Shown here in pieces: positions 35,920-49,477 of a DNA stretch of 64,000 nt. The DNA is from Urechis unicinctus. Its lineage: Eukaryota > Annelida > Polychaeta > Xenopneusta > Urechidae. Under the pieces are notes generated by a model. That model saw only the letters and a program-made list of their open reading frames with translations, did not search any database and was not told the DNA's origin. Positions within the stretch are counted from its first letter, which is position 1. The number at the start of each line of letters is the position of its first letter. A program made the translations under genes and the position numbers. The stretch spans positions 14,496,285 through 14,560,284 of the forward strand of contig CM067346.1 of assembly GCA_034190875.2 (NCBI GenBank). Direction: 5' to 3'.

Positions 35920-38909
35920 ACATCTGTGCTTGATGTTGTGGAGCGTTTAGGGCAAGGAGGCAAGTGTGGTCCATTGCCGATGTTTAATATCTAACGGACA
36001 GCAATTTAAAGGATTTTACAGGGATCATAAAGGGCAAAACCGTTTCACAAAATACTCCAAACGGATAAAAACATCTCACATTAGCTCTTTTGTCTTTCGA
36101 GGTTCCACGTTGGAGCGAGTTGCCAATCTGAGCTACATCAGGTAGATTTCCTGTTCAACACCCTTTCAATAGCACATTGTTTGGTCTGCGACAAAGCATT
36201 GCATGATTGCAGGCCACCATCGATACATTAAGTACACCAGCAATTGTTTAAGAATTATCATCAATAATTGGTTGACTGTTTGACAATCGATCGATAAGCA
36301 GTATAAATTGGTGAAAATTGGTGTTTATGCATATGATCATTGTGAATGTCACTATGTTAGACCAACGGGGTTGCCTATGATCATGTGCATGTCATTGTAG
36401 ATGTCACTAAAGCTAATTCAATGTTGCCTCATTCTGCTGAAATCGCATTTTTGATTAGGTTTTCTGGTTTAAGCAGTAGGTTGTGTTTAGATAAACTGTT
36501 CAGATGGTGCATTTATTTCCCGACGGTAAGTCCGCAATAACTGTTTGCATTGTCCATATGGTGTGAGGCACGGTTATCCGCTCTCAGTGCGATTCCCCTT
36601 CCGCTCTCACTCTCTTATTCTCCTCGACCGATCGTCTTTTGCCTTATTTAACTTGTACGTCGTGATAGCTCTCTGACAGTATTGTCGTGGCATAGTTAGT
36701 GTTATCTTTACTTTCCCTTTTGCCTTCTACATTCCCTTCACCGTATTTTATCACACGAAACGATAACATAATATACGTCAGTAAATATTCTTACCTGTAA
36801 GGATAGTCCTCGGCAGCTGGAGGTACCAATTGAGTTCTTGTTACACACGCAAAAAAATCAAATATCCTCTCATTTTACTCATGATTCAATTCGTTTTCAG
36901 CGCTTGTGATTACATGAAAACTCCAATAACGAATTGTCCGCAAATACAAGAATTCCCTCTCATAAATAGGCTTCCACGAGAAAGTTTGCCCTCTACACAC
37001 GTTAGTTACCATCTGTGTGGATGCCTAGTGAATGACTGCAACTAGCGGGCGAATTGAAAGCGCGCTGCCTTGCTGCAGCAGATTGCCTGCGCAACTGTGG
37101 CTGCGCCTCTCACCAGCCTAACCGCTATCGATCTCGCGGCATAGTTGGTGTTGATGAATGAATCTTCATAGACTAGCGCACATATCAGGTTCCCACATAT
37201 GATTGGGGAATTTTAGCAATGGATATTTTCTAAACAATCAACCAATATTCCTCCAGATTTGTTGGAAGACGAGGTAGGGATGGGAAAATAGCAGTGACGC
37301 TGTAATTGCAGATAATATAGTTACTAAACGTCAGCACGGCATATTGTCGTGGTGGTTAATAAATCTAATTAGGCCAGGAAGCCGTGATACTCCATCACCA
37401 TGGACTACAGTGTGGCTTCCGTCGTATTCATCGCACGCAGCAACGTCAAATGCCGCTCCTAAACACCCTAGCATCTTATAAACTCAGCCACAGAGCATTT
37501 ATCTGGAATTTGATCAAAATGCAGGTGGTAATGGATTATGGCAACCACTTAGAGGGGCGAGGTCTTCAAAGTCAGCACTTCAAACTGACCAAAAACCAAT
37601 TCTTAGGCAATCTAAGCGAGACAATTCCATTAGGCTTTGCAAATCGATGACCAAAAGGTCATCGACTTCCGTCCATCTAAATTTATTGATCTGTCGCAGG
37701 TTGGCAGGAATGGTCGTCGTTTATACTAAAAATCTTGACCGTCACCGACTTATTCAACTAATCAGGGCTTAGCAGATGTCAGTGTGCGTCCTCTAATGAC
37801 TGCACATTGTAGCAGACAAGCGGCGAATTCAGAGGTTCGACGGTAAGTGCGCTCAACTATGGCTTTATTGGCTGACGTTGTTTTAATGAACTACGTTGTT
37901 TAAGTAACTTCCCTTGACGTATGTAATAAGTTATACAAACTGATGTGAGCGCTTGTATCAAACTGCATCAATCATGGGAATAGTTATCAATGAGGCAAAT
38001 AATTTGCCTTTTTTTGATGCAACGTTGTCCCATATAAAACCGCCATAATTTGGCATCATAAGTTCCAAAAGCTAATCGATTAGCCGTGCTGATCGGTATA
38101 TATCTCTATGTATTGAATTGGTATTGATTCATTACATGTAAGAATATAAGTATTTATATTGATAACCGAATATTGGATGGCCATGAAAATGCCGAGAAAA
38201 TGACTCTGGTTTCAATTTGGAATGCTTTGATTGCCATTGCACATCGAGCTCTATTTTATAACACTACAAATGCCGTTATATGCATCCCCCCACACTAGTG
38301 TGCATTAGTGCTAGATAACGGATGACTTCTCACCTTCCTTAGCACTTCCCTCTTAGTTACCAGTCCAACAATTAACATCCATCATCACCACGACATGGCA
38401 GTTTAGATCGCGTCTCCGTGGTACACATTATTCGCTCATTGCTCTCAGTTACTTGACCGATAGTTTTCGTCGTATTAGCGCTATGGACATTCCTAGAAAA
38501 CAATTGCACTCTGGTAAGCGATATTGCAAAGTATAACATGTCGATTCGGCATAGACAGGTGTGAGTTGTATGCGTTTCCCCTACTTATTGAAATAGCACA
38601 ACATTAGTGAGGTTTCGAAAACACGCGGGCTGTCATAACGGCGGCGTATGACTGGGGAAATCCTTATGACGTCATTAGCTAACGCTTCAAAAGGCGCGTT
38701 GTCAAGGTAGGTTTTGGTATGTTTAAGTTGTCTGGTACGTAAGCATATTATTGCTAGATTTCTTTGTTGTAATCAAAAAATTGGCATCGATGAACATGAA
38801 TATAAAATTTTAAAATGCAACTATAAAATTTGAGCGATGTCCATTCTTTATTTTCGTGAATATACCCGTTAAAAGGCGACTTTAAACCAATTATATGAAT
38901 GTAAATAAT
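35920..38909. other. Copy 2 stretch with no supported gene
   Basis: Matches 17,691-21,268 minus the 700-bp deletion at 36,092 and with a rearranged patch at about 36,290-36,410. The 161-codon ORF of copy 1 is interrupted by TAA here, and an 88-codon frame (37,384-37,650) is open instead. No conserved frame supports a gene. Confidence 0.45.
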
Positions 38910-38932
38910 ATTATAATTATGTATATACATAC

Positions 38933-39016
<84 letters not shown>

Positions 39017-39183
39017 TATATAACATAAGTATAATATATATGCATATATGAACCATATATATGCATATAATTGCATAGTATAAATATATATATGCATATA
39101 TGAACATCTATATATAAATAAAGATATATATGAATATATTTGCATATATATGTTTGAATATATATATTTATACACATATGAAC

Positions 39184-39228
<45 letters not shown>

Positions 39229-39456
39229 GTGTATGCATTATATGTATATATATATATATATATGTTATAATATACACGAAGATAATTACACACGTATATA
39301 TATACGTGTATAATTATCTACATATATACATATACACTAACATATATAAATACATGTATATATATTGATATATATATATTTATATATATAGATAAATATA
39401 TATACACATATACACATATTTGTTTATATATAAATACACTCTATGTATATGTGTTT
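38910..39456. repeat. AT-rich hairpin-prone microsatellite region, copy 2
   Basis: Long TA tracts (notably 38,942-39,013 and 39,190-39,225) plus the same inverted repeats as copy 1, including the cacacgtatata/tatacgtgta hairpin near 39,290. ORFs of 70-128 codons here are repeat artefacts. Confidence 0.9.
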
Positions 39457-39558
39457 GTTATCGCATGGTCACTATGGGTGAAATGGGGAAAGAACACGAG
39501 AGGACGCGGAGCGTCCGAGTGTCTTTCCCCATATTATTCCTCGTGACCATGCGATAAC
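39457..39558. repeat. Long nested hairpin, intact copy
   Basis: Outer arms gttatcgcatggtcac (39,457-39,472) and gtgaccatgcgataac (39,543-39,558) pair perfectly over 16 bp. Inside are atggggaaag and ctttccccat (10 bp), then acac/gtgt, then ggacgc/gcgtcc around a three-base tip. Nearly the whole 102 nt folds into one stem with small internal loops. It is better paired than copy 1, so copy 2 looks closer to the ancestral form. Confidence 0.85.
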
Positions 39559-39718
39559 ATACTTCTTGCGATGGCACCTACACGCGATAATCAAGCACAA
39601 CGCTGTGTCCTAATAAAGATTATTAGCGTGAACCTATGTTATGTAAGGTATCTGACTGGGACCTGTAAATATGCGAGGCAGTCCCTTAATCCAACATTTG
39701 GCCTCAGCTGCTTGCCAT

Positions 39719-39928
39719 GATGGTTTCAACCATAGGAGATCTCGGATTTATTTGTTTTTCGACGCCATTGATTTTGAGACGGATTTTAGTGTTCCTGATG
39801 GTGAGTTTGTTGCTCCCTTGGATCCGGGGAAGGACTCCTTCACGCTTCATCGAAAGAGCGTTCAAACTCCACTTCAACTGTTTCAAATGAATTGTCCATT
39901 CAAGTACCTTACGGAGTGGATAGCGTAG
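39719..39928 (+). pseudogene. Broken copy of the acidic ORF at 21,974
   Basis: The sequence matches 21,974-22,200. A 5-nt length difference after gatctcgga shifts the frame near the start, a Trp codon has become TAG at 39,926-39,928, and the donor aag|gtaaat has become aaggataat. Three independent lesions make this copy non-functional relative to copy 1. Confidence 0.6.
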
Positions 39929-40928
39929 GGTCGGAGCGTGGCTGCAAACGATTCAAGGATAATTTTGACTTTTAGATAGCGGGGCTTTTCTGTATTGTTG
40001 CTATCTTTGGATTAGCTAGTATCGACTAGTGACTGTAGTGTTTTTAGTGATGATCAGATAAATATTTTGTTTCTATATTTGCTTGTTTATTTGATTAGAA
40101 TATGCTTCGATAATTTGTTGTGTGAGATTTGCAGAAATTTTCTTAACTCCGGTAATCAGAGCTCCGCCGACTTCGCCGTTGCTGATGTTAGCAACGCTGT
40201 AGCGCAGGCAGGTGTTACAATTTCGCGCCTCAGCCTGATTCCGGGGAGATGGGATATACCGTGACTTCCCAATGAGCGCTACGCAACCACATTAGCGGCT
40301 GGCAAACAATTACTCTTGAGAAAACCTTCGTTATTAGACATGTAATGTGTGCGTGATATTAAGAACCTCCGTAGCGTTGCCATGCTAGAGCAGCGGTGCT
40401 CTGTGAGGGACCATCTCAACTGAAGTTGTTTCTCGGTGATATATCGACACCGTTGCAGTTATCGCATGGCAAACTGTGCATTTGAGGTGATATTCAATGA
40501 GCACCTGACTAACTTCAGGCCCCCACATCAGTACATATCTGCTACCATGTCCTTGAAATGCTTTATCAATTGTTCCACTACCTTTATCATTTCAGTCTGA
40601 TCCATGCACAATCATTATCTCACAAATTCAAAGGTTTGAATGTGTTTTTGATCATGATAGACATGTCAATATGTTACGTTTTAGTTGGTATTATAATGGT
40701 AGTTCCATTTAGATATCCACCTCGGTCGAATTAAGGCAATGAGCTGGCGACATATCATAGTGCTGGCGGTTATAGCGGAATAATATCAGTGTATTGCCAG
40801 GTACCATATCATTGTAAAATTAATCACAAGGTACCGTTGAAGACCAACAGTATATCCAGTGATAAGGGTAAGAGGGGGGCTGGTAGGGGTTATGCTGCGT
40901 AAAGTGCCAAAACGTTATTATGACCTAT

Positions 40929-40935
<7 letters not shown>

Positions 40936-40980
<45 letters not shown>
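40936..40980 (+). repeat. (CT)n microsatellite, copy 2; left edge of second duplication
   Basis: CT tract after cccccc. The region from here to 52,929 is the source of the second tandem copy starting at the CT tract at 52,930. Confidence 0.95.
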
Positions 40981-40983
<3 letters not shown>

Positions 40984-41240
40984 ACTTATGACCTCGAAGA
41001 GGGCATTTTAAGTAAAGTCTCCACAAATATACATATAGGTACATTCAATTGGCACACATCCTTAGCACTTTTCCAAATTACCTGAACAATTACATTCACA
41101 AGATAAAAGCGTCAATGCTAATTTCAGTTGCGATAAGGCAGCTCAATGGTCCCAAACTCTGAATAGATCAATCTAAATCCACCGCGTTCTATAGTGATAA
41201 GACATTTTTGCCACAGCTCTTTATAAGGTGATGCACTTAC

Positions 41241-41365
41241 CGGCGATGCTAGTTGTAGATTCCAGGCGTCCTTTGTTTTCCAAAACATGTAGGTTTTCGG
41301 CTTGCTGTTAATCGTCAAAAAGCCGCCGTGATTGCACCAGATGACTGATATCCATTCATATAAGT
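41241..41365 (-). CDS. Exon-like segment d, copy 2
   Basis: Identical in translation to 23,491-23,615 with the same acceptor-like and donor signals (GTAAGTGC on minus at 41,233-41,240). See segment d in copy 1 for content and caveats. Confidence 0.45.
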
Positions 41366-41846
41366 CTGGTGTTAAAGACTATTAGACCGAATAAACGCTT
41401 AGCATTGGTGACATACATGCAAGTGCATATACGACTACTTATATGTTCTGCGTCTCATAACTGTGGACGAGATGATTATGGAATTACTGTCACTCGTATA
41501 AAACATTACTTTGAAACAACTCAGATATATGGCGCTATAATATGAGTACATCACCGATCGATTTATGCTAGTAACCTTACCCTGGAGAGAAATAAGATCA
41601 ACGTTGTAATGCTTATGCGGGCTAATTTGCCCATGAATGCTGATCTCAGATAAAGTTAAGATTATAAGACTGTGACATTATAATGGCGTAAGGTTGATCT
41701 AAACAAACTTAAGGTGTCTTGTGATCAGCAAGGGACACCTCTGCATGGACGATTCCGTGCGGTTGGACCGCAGATCAGCTGAGCTTTTCCTGATAGTCAT
41801 ATTATAACTTACCAGGACACTTAAGGCAGCTGTGTGTGTTTTTTAC

Positions 41847-42054
41847 CCATCTCATCTTGGGCTTTTGCTTCACAATATTTGCCAAAGCATTTTGAGTGAA
41901 GCGTGTAGGCTGTAAGTCATCCAGCAAAAGTATATAAAAATAACTGCAGGTACACCCCGCCGACCTCTCTTGACCTGTAATATAACCCAACAATGCGGCA
42001 ATGCGGTACACATGTGATAGTACACATTGGAATATGCATGTCGCTGCCCAATGA
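41847..42054 (-). pseudogene. Exon-like segment c, frameshifted in copy 2
   Basis: Counterpart of 24,096-24,291. An 11-nt insertion (cggtacacatg on plus, at about 42,004-42,014) breaks the reading frame between the YSNVYYH and HIAALLGY parts. One extra base also lies at the proposed donor. If segment c encodes protein, the copy 2 gene is damaged here. Confidence 0.5.
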
Positions 42055-42239
42055 CTGCTTGCATCATTTCATACAGCAGTTAGTACACAAACCCGCTTGA
42101 TTGTATATCATTGAGTAGGTTATCATGGTCGCATGGCTATATTCTAACATACACATACCGGCCACACAGAGCCAACGTTATCTGCGACAGTTATCTTGGC
42201 TGACAGCAACTGTTTGCTGGTTTCAAAAGGATAGCATTG

Positions 42240-42534
42240 TCAAAATAGGGTATTAATTATCTCCATTAATAATAACATTCGTGCTTGTAATGTTTTATGG
42301 GTCAATGTATGGAAACAACTGCAAGAAATAAACAAACCGATAGCCCCGGAATCTGATATGTAGGCAAATAAAGGCTTTGATATCGCACCCATAGCATAAC
42401 GTTGCAGCGCAATTCGCACGCAGCTCCAAGCCTGATCGCCTATTTGATAGCGGCGACACTTGATGTACACCCCCGGTCGGAGCCCGTTTGTGCTAGCGCG
42501 ATGAGTGAATAATCTAGTTACGTGTGGGATGGGT
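42240..42534 (-). CDS. Exon-like segment b, copy 2
   Basis: Same translation as 24,477-24,770 (KCRRYQIGDQAWSC and following). The rest of the gene in this copy has a frameshift in segment c, so it may not be expressed as protein. Confidence 0.38.
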
Positions 42535-42969
42535 TAGTTTTATGTACGATATTAAGACTGATTGCACATCTCTGTGGCCATCCCGAGAAGACTATGGTCA
42601 TTTATGTTATCTGGTAGACGCCATTGTAACGATGTTGTGAACAAGAGGTTTTCATTTCGTAAACGCAGCGAATGCGTTTTAGGGCACATGTGCATCAGTG
42701 AGGGGCGTGAGGGAGGTAGTAGGGAGGAAATTGTTTGGCGATGTATTGTGTTTGTTGGTCGAGTGAGTGTAGTAGGAAAAAGTTGGTGTTGCCGTCCTCT
42801 TATTGACCTGATATAGATTCACACACGACAAGCACGACAACAACATGCCCCACCACGTCGGCTAAGTCCAGTAATATTGCCGGCTTTTGGTGAGCTGTAA
42901 TCAGCCGCCCATCTGTGCTTTATAGGCAGCTTGGGTATTCTCAAATGGCAACAAACCATCAGCACACAC

Positions 42970-43109
42970 CTGATTCCGGTAAGGACGGCATCACACGTCA
43001 TATTCCACAGTGTTTTATGGTCATTCAGACGCCGGTTTACGACCGGCGGTGTTAGTTTGGGTGTGGATGGGTGCAGGTTTCCTTCACTGATGCCTCGTCC
43101 ATGCCTTGT
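42970..43109 (-). CDS. Exon-like segment a, copy 2
   Basis: Identical to segment a in copy 1 including the ag|gtgtgt donor. The very high identity of this whole region to copy 1 means it adds no independent evidence of coding constraint. Confidence 0.38.
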
Positions 43110-43114
43110 TCAGT

Positions 43115-44489
43115 TTGTTCCTCATATGCGCCCAAAACTATTCTGTTTGCTCTTTAATACGCATCGCTACATACTAAATATGCATCCTATTATGGTCAAG
43201 GATTTTTCAGAATGTACTGCCTTTGGTTTCCTAATGTTTAATTCTCAATTCTTTGACCTCTATCCAACCAGATATTAAGGCATCTGGAATTGCTAATAAA
43301 AGACCATTGGTTTCAGATGGTGTTTTCAGAATGAGGGGACATGCACAACAGCGGGGACGCTGTTTATGTCGGTGTCAACTAGATAAATCTATAAATGCCA
43401 ATCGTTAGTAATAGCAAATATGATACTGGGTGTTATGGAGCCAAATGACCTAGTCAAGGCGAAGGCAATGAATGCACAGAATGAAATCAGGGTGGAAATA
43501 CAGTCATGATAGACCTACATAGTTCCTTCAAATGGTGATGTTTACGACCAGAGTCTCGTTAGCAGGTAGTGACTTAAGGTACGCCTGTTAGTTGTGATGC
43601 CATTCAACATTTCTCAATAGATAAATCATCATGGTTATTCATTATCGTTATTTGTCTCATTTGCTTATTTATAACCTTCTATATTGTTTTGACTCTGTTA
43701 CCGCTAGTGCATTTCTTTGTTATATAGCCGATTTATTTTGAAATGACGGGTAAAGAGCTATTTTTGTACCAGAGTAATATTTAACAGCAAACGAGGTACA
43801 CATGAAGCCAATGTGTAAAATACAGTTATATCATGACACATATAAGACATAATAATAAATAATCTTCCGTGGTATTATACCACAAATTAACATACATTTT
43901 GATACCAGTCTGTGTCTCATATTGCACAACTAGTAAGGCGAGGGGACCTCATATCGGTATATTGATGTGGTCTTGCGGAGTTTGATAATTAATCTATATA
44001 TGCATCGTGTAATAATATCAACGAATGGGTTATCAATGATAATTCCAAGAGCAAGATTGGAACCCTATCAGTAAACGACATTTGTACGTTTACATTTCGC
44101 CGCTTGTGTTAAAGTGTTTTCTAAAATCCATTGCAAATCTGTTTTGAGCCGACACCAAACAGTTAAAATATATTTAATTAAACGTTATTGCTATGATATT
44201 TAATACAGTTATGAAACGGAGCTGTTATTTATGTTTTAAAAAGCTAAATGTAACATTCGAAATGATAGGTCATGAAGATATATTTGGAAGAAGGGAGAGA
44301 AAATGCTGTAAATGCAATAATAATTGAATTGTGTGTAATTTCACATTGATAGCAATTAAACCTGCTTCCATCGGGACCGCAAAAACTGCTGGTGACGTAT
44401 GGTGAGCATATCTGTAAAAATATCCTGTAGAACAGTATTATGTTATCCTGTAATATGGTTTGGGATGTAGCAAACTTATATATACATAA

Positions 44490-44490
<1 letters not shown>
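43115..44490. other. Copy 2 tail, no gene recognised
   Basis: Matches 25,350-26,700, with an extra stretch gtcggtgtcaactagataaa and neighbours (about 43,369-43,402) that copy 3 also has and copy 1 lacks. No conserved ORF. Confidence 0.5.
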
Positions 44491-44722
<232 letters not shown>

Positions 44723-44913
44723 TGCAGAAGACTGAAGCATACAATTGTCGTCAGGTGGTTTTTACACATAAAAAAGGATACTTTTGCTAGTACGTTTGCA
44801 AGAGACCATCTGAAAGTTTAAAGTAGTAATTTTCCGCTGATATGATCTTGCCACCATTGGCTAACGCTATTCAAATATCGTCATATTTGTTTTACATCAT
44901 ATTTATTTTACAG

Positions 44914-45101
44914 ACTGAGTCTAAAACACAGAACACTTCTTGTAATTTTCATGTTCTTTGGGACCGACTGAGGAATGAATCAAACTACGCTCACTTCAAG
45001 CGATTTGCTTTCGAATATCGTGTTCAGTGACAAGGGTTTCCTTGAACAATGAGATCTTCAGACCATGGGCGTCATGGTGCTATTAGTTTCAAGACAAACG
45101 A
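44914..45101 (+). pseudogene. Exon-like segment e, broken copy
   Basis: The plus-strand segment follows a good acceptor (tttattttacag) and ends at a donor (acga|gtaagc). It reads WDRLRNESNYAHFKRFAFEY, followed by a TGA stop (45,028-45,030) where copy 3 stays open. In copy 3 (58,061-58,247) the equivalent frame continues to the donor. No family recognised; the opposite strand to segments a-d suggests a separate gene. Confidence 0.4.
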
Positions 45102-46190
45102 GTAAGCGGTCCTTCATAATCTAAGGCGCTCGATACAATGGGTAGCGTGCATTTGTTTTTGAGACATTGCAGTGCCAATCAGCAAGTGTAAAACGCCCCG
45201 TTCGTCATGCATTTCATAGTTTCAGTCAATTACAAAGGACTAGGAACAGCTTCTGACAAGTTGAAAGCATATTCTGTAGATATTGGTTTTACATCCTCCA
45301 TTATCCATGCGTGCAAATAAATATTCGTCAATGCCAGCTGAGTACATCTGAAACCACGCAAGTTGTATGAATTAGAACGGCAGCATCTATGATAATTATT
45401 TACAACTATCATTGTCGTGGTTCATGGTATTAGGGAGGCATCGTTATCGATGGAACGACACAACCATATATAAACAGATTTGCATAGTACATCATGAATA
45501 TTTCATGAATAGTCAAATAATAACGTTGACAATTTATCAACATGATTTTCGATCAAGTAAACTTTGTGGCACAAATTAAAAGTTTATTTATGTCTGCTTT
45601 AAACTTAGTTATGTATTAACAAAATGATCCCTGAGTGTCCGATATAGTGCTGAACGGCCTCTTCAAGGGCAACATTATCGCTAGAACTGTAAATTACAAG
45701 GGCGAGCACACAAGCTGATAGTTGAATTATATCAGAAATGTTCGTCAATGCTTCATTCAGCGTATAAAACATTTGCTGATTCAAATTACATATATTTACT
45801 AGCTTTCGTTCTCATGGACGTATTAAACATTATAAAAGTCCTGAACAGTAGACAACGCCTCGTAGTAGAAATTGTTTGGCACACTCAAGCAATCCCAGTT
45901 CATATGCTTCGGGCTGCAACTCTGATAACTTCGAAATACGAAAGCTAAACTAGATTTACTAGTGTAAGCGTATGTGTGTTCTTTCCTGTGTAACGTGGAC
46001 TAGGGGCTTGAAGTATCGACCAAGGATTTGGAATTAATATCCTGCATCGGCAAGCGTAAACCTGATTATCACCCACACGGATCCCACTGGCGAGGTGTGC
46101 AATAAAGTAGGGAATAAATGCATGGCTGTACTATACGAAACAATATACAATATATAAAGTTAGAATTTTAGAAATGGTCAGGTCTTTGCT
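45102..46190. other. Stretch with one unrecognised ORF
   Basis: Contains a 66-codon plus ORF at 45,748-45,948 (it includes YIYLLAFVLMDVLNIIKVL) that looks moderately protein-like but has no second copy, because copy 3 lacks 45,268-46,102. No other feature seen. Confidence 0.35.
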
Positions 46191-46193
46191 GTT

Positions 46194-46597
46194 CAATATA
46201 TATATTTATAGAGAGATATATATATAGAGATATATAGAGATAGAGAGATAGAGAGATAGATAGAGATATAGATATAGATATATATATATATATACATATA
46301 TATATAAATAATATATAGATATATTCATATATATATATGTATAGATAAATATTAATAATTATAGATATATCTATATATATATCTATATATTTATAATCTA
46401 TATATATATATATTTATATATATCTATCTATAAATATATATATGTACATATTTATATACGTATATTTATACAGATATATTCTCATTCATATACAAATATA
46501 TGTATATAATACTATATATATATATATATAGATAGATATAAATATATATATATATTTATATATATATATATATATATAATATATATATATATATTGC

Positions 46598-46629
<32 letters not shown>

Positions 46630-46665
46630 ATTTATATATATATATATGTAAATACATATTCATAC
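46194..46665. repeat. Complex TA/GATA/TATAA microsatellite
   Basis: About 470 bp of TA, GATA, GAGATA and ATATTTA motifs with internal inverted repeats. It directly abuts a TG tract. Confidence 0.95.
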
Positions 46666-46675
46666 ATATATGTGT

Positions 46676-46878
<203 letters not shown>

Positions 46879-46934
46879 TGTTGGTAGGGACATTGTTTGC
46901 AGCTCTCTGGCGTTGACATGATGAATGTTTTCCT

Positions 46935-47345
46935 GTGTTTGCTACGATACCTGCTAAGAAGTATTGTGGTAACAACATATTCAATATAGATATGAGCCTC
47001 GCAATTTGCGCGGGGATCAGTTGCATTCATGTCGCCTGTCATGGAGCACTAAACCATTGGACTACTCGTTTACCTAGATCGGTTATTGTTCGGTATTGCA
47101 TGTCCAGGTTAAATAAAGTCGCTGCAGGTGGTTATTGTGATAATGTCAATGTATGCGTTCAGCAGCTTTCATCTTGGAACATCAAAGAAAGAAAGCAACA
47201 GAATCTACACGTCAATTTGCCTATCTACAGTTTACACACAGAATCGTTAGAGTGTAAGGGCTCACTTCCCAGCTCAGAGCGGAAGACTGAATATGTTAAA
47301 ACAAGTGTTGCAAGTGCTGTTAACTTAACTAATAGTGCAGCATGA
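46935..47345 (+). CDS. 136-codon ORF, unrecognised, doubtful
   Basis: Open frame just after the TG tract, starting MFATIPAKKYCGNN and ending TSVASAVNLTNSAA, with several Cys residues in the first half. It is long for chance in AT-rich DNA. It has no recognised motif, no clear signal peptide and no copy elsewhere in the window to test conservation (absent from copy 3). Kept as a low-confidence candidate. Confidence 0.2.
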   Translation: MFATIPAKKYCGNNIFNIDMSLAICAGISCIHVACHGALNHWTTRLPRSVIVRYCMSRLNKVAAGGYCDNVNVCVQQLSSWNIKERKQQNLHVNLPIYSLHTESLECKGSLPSSERKTEYVKTSVASAVNLTNSAA

Positions 47346-47802
47346 TTATCGTGCGAAGTCTGCTCAGTATCTTGATAGTCCTTTTGCAGGTTATTTCAAC
47401 TGCTTATTAATTACCGACATTACCGGGGGCAATAGAGGATGAAAATCACAGTGGAGGCCGTGGAAATGGTCCTTTTGATTCACCGTCCCAAGAAAAGATA
47501 TGCAATGTATGCTTACCTTGACATTTATATCTTAACTAACCAATAGCACAAAAGGTAATCAAACAAAGGCATTTTGAATCGAGGTAGAAAGTGCATAGCA
47601 CTGATATGGATTAATTGAAGCTCATATTTCTCAAATCATATATAAAACTTACCAGAACCGATATGAATAATCTTACTTGGAGATATAGAACCGGACAGGA
47701 TGCGCAATTGAGATGTTGCGTTCCGTTCTACAAACAGCGCTATCCTTGAAATCCCATAGTTCTTCGGTGATCGACCGGAACAAAGCATACAAATATTAGA
47801 TG

Positions 47803-47992
47803 CTATATATATATATAAATATATAAATATATATATATATATAGATATAAATATATCTATATAGAGAGAGATATATAGATATATATATATAAAGATATAT
47901 ATATATTATATGCATAAATATATATAAATAAAGATATATATATCTATATATATAGATATATAGAGATATATAATAGATATTATATATATCTA

Positions 47993-48045
<53 letters not shown>

Positions 48046-48060
48046 ATATATATATATCTA

Positions 48061-48092
<32 letters not shown>
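47803..48092. repeat. TA-rich microsatellite
   Basis: TA, AGATA and TCTATA motifs ending in two long TA tracts (about 48,000-48,045 and 48,066-48,091). Confidence 0.95.
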
Positions 48093-48095
<3 letters not shown>

Positions 48096-49117
48096 GATTT
48101 ATTTATTCAATCTTATCCCGCCCCGCTGTATATTTATGATGCGGAATACACAGATAATACAGTTCACAGGATAATTGTACATCGAGCTGCACGAAAACTA
48201 ACTTCTTTTGCTACATTTGATTTGCTACGGCTTATCCTACGCCTGGCCGCCGCTGTGTAGTACGAAGCTCGTCGATAAATGTATTAGCTCTGTAGCCCTA
48301 TTGAGCCTTATATCAAATAATAATTCATGCAATCAGAACGGAAAGCTTGTCAACATTTATAACATGATGTATCCGGATATTTCATCTGCCACACGTGTTG
48401 GAGCATACTTACGTTTTATCGCAATTGCCAAGACACAGCATGAAGGTCATATGCTGCATTTTAATGAGATGCCAGCTGTTTCAAATATTCCACCGCATTT
48501 TAGTTAATTCGATTTATTCATTTGCATCTAATGCATTAGCATTTGCCTGTAATGATAAGTGTGTTGATAATGTGTGATACAGTGAGGTGTTTATTTCTTA
48601 ATCGGTGCGAATTTATTTATTTCATGTTTAGATAAAACAAAAAAACAACCGTCCAGATTCATTATGTACATGGGGGGGAAAAATTTTGGGAGATAAATGA
48701 CGTGTTGTTAAATGCATTGCTTCAGTCGTTGTCCTCTGCTGGGAATTCACGGGTTTGTGCGCAAACTCTTCGTGCTTTGTGGATACCTTAAGTAATGTAC
48801 TGCCTTTGCCTAATTCGTTCGCGGTCTTGAAGGCCGGTAAACAATCACATTTCCTTGATTACTGAACCGTTTACTAACAACATCGGTGTCTTTCAAATCA
48901 GCTCGGTTGAGTGGCACTCTCGTTATTACCGGAGTTACTTTGAGTGCCCCGCCTTTGTTAATCCAATCATAGACATCGCCCTGAAAACATCAATTATTGC
49001 ATCAGTGCGTTGTGACATTTGATTTTGTACCATTGCGTTATGGCATTTGCTACGGCATCATTTCGTCATATCCTTCACCAACATAATGGTTTGTTGATGG
49101 GAACATCGTTAATCTGT
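48093..49117. other. No supported gene
   Basis: One 99-codon plus ORF (48,208-48,507), unrecognised. Copy 3 lacks the stretch, so there is no comparison. A G-run/A-run (about 48,670-48,690) is the only other oddity. Confidence 0.4.
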
Positions 49118-49477
49118 GGGATTTCAAATTCAATCATATCAATTTCTCTACCCGTTTATACATAACTCGCCATGTGACGTGCTCATTCATTGGACGAAGC
49201 CGATTTATATAAATGACTGCCTTCAATTCAAACAACTCCCGCCAATGATATAAACATCGGCTATTGACATACCCTACCCGCTCCTGTGCTCTCAAGGGTC
49301 ATTGACACATTAACATCCCCAAACGGCTAACATCACTCAACGAAATTGAACAAGTCTTTTCAGAACTCAACTAGAAAAATTCGACAACCACGTATTCCTA
49401 TACCTCTCGGGGATATGAAGTCATCTTGGTATATTAAACTCGAGCATACAATCTCAACTGTTCAACCATGTCAATGG

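Noticed and set aside
38754-39368. Tyr/Ile repeat ORFs up to 128 codons
   Set aside because: TA-rich repeat open in multiple frames on both strands; the same applies at 21,222-21,634, 44,553-44,769 and 57,641-57,904.
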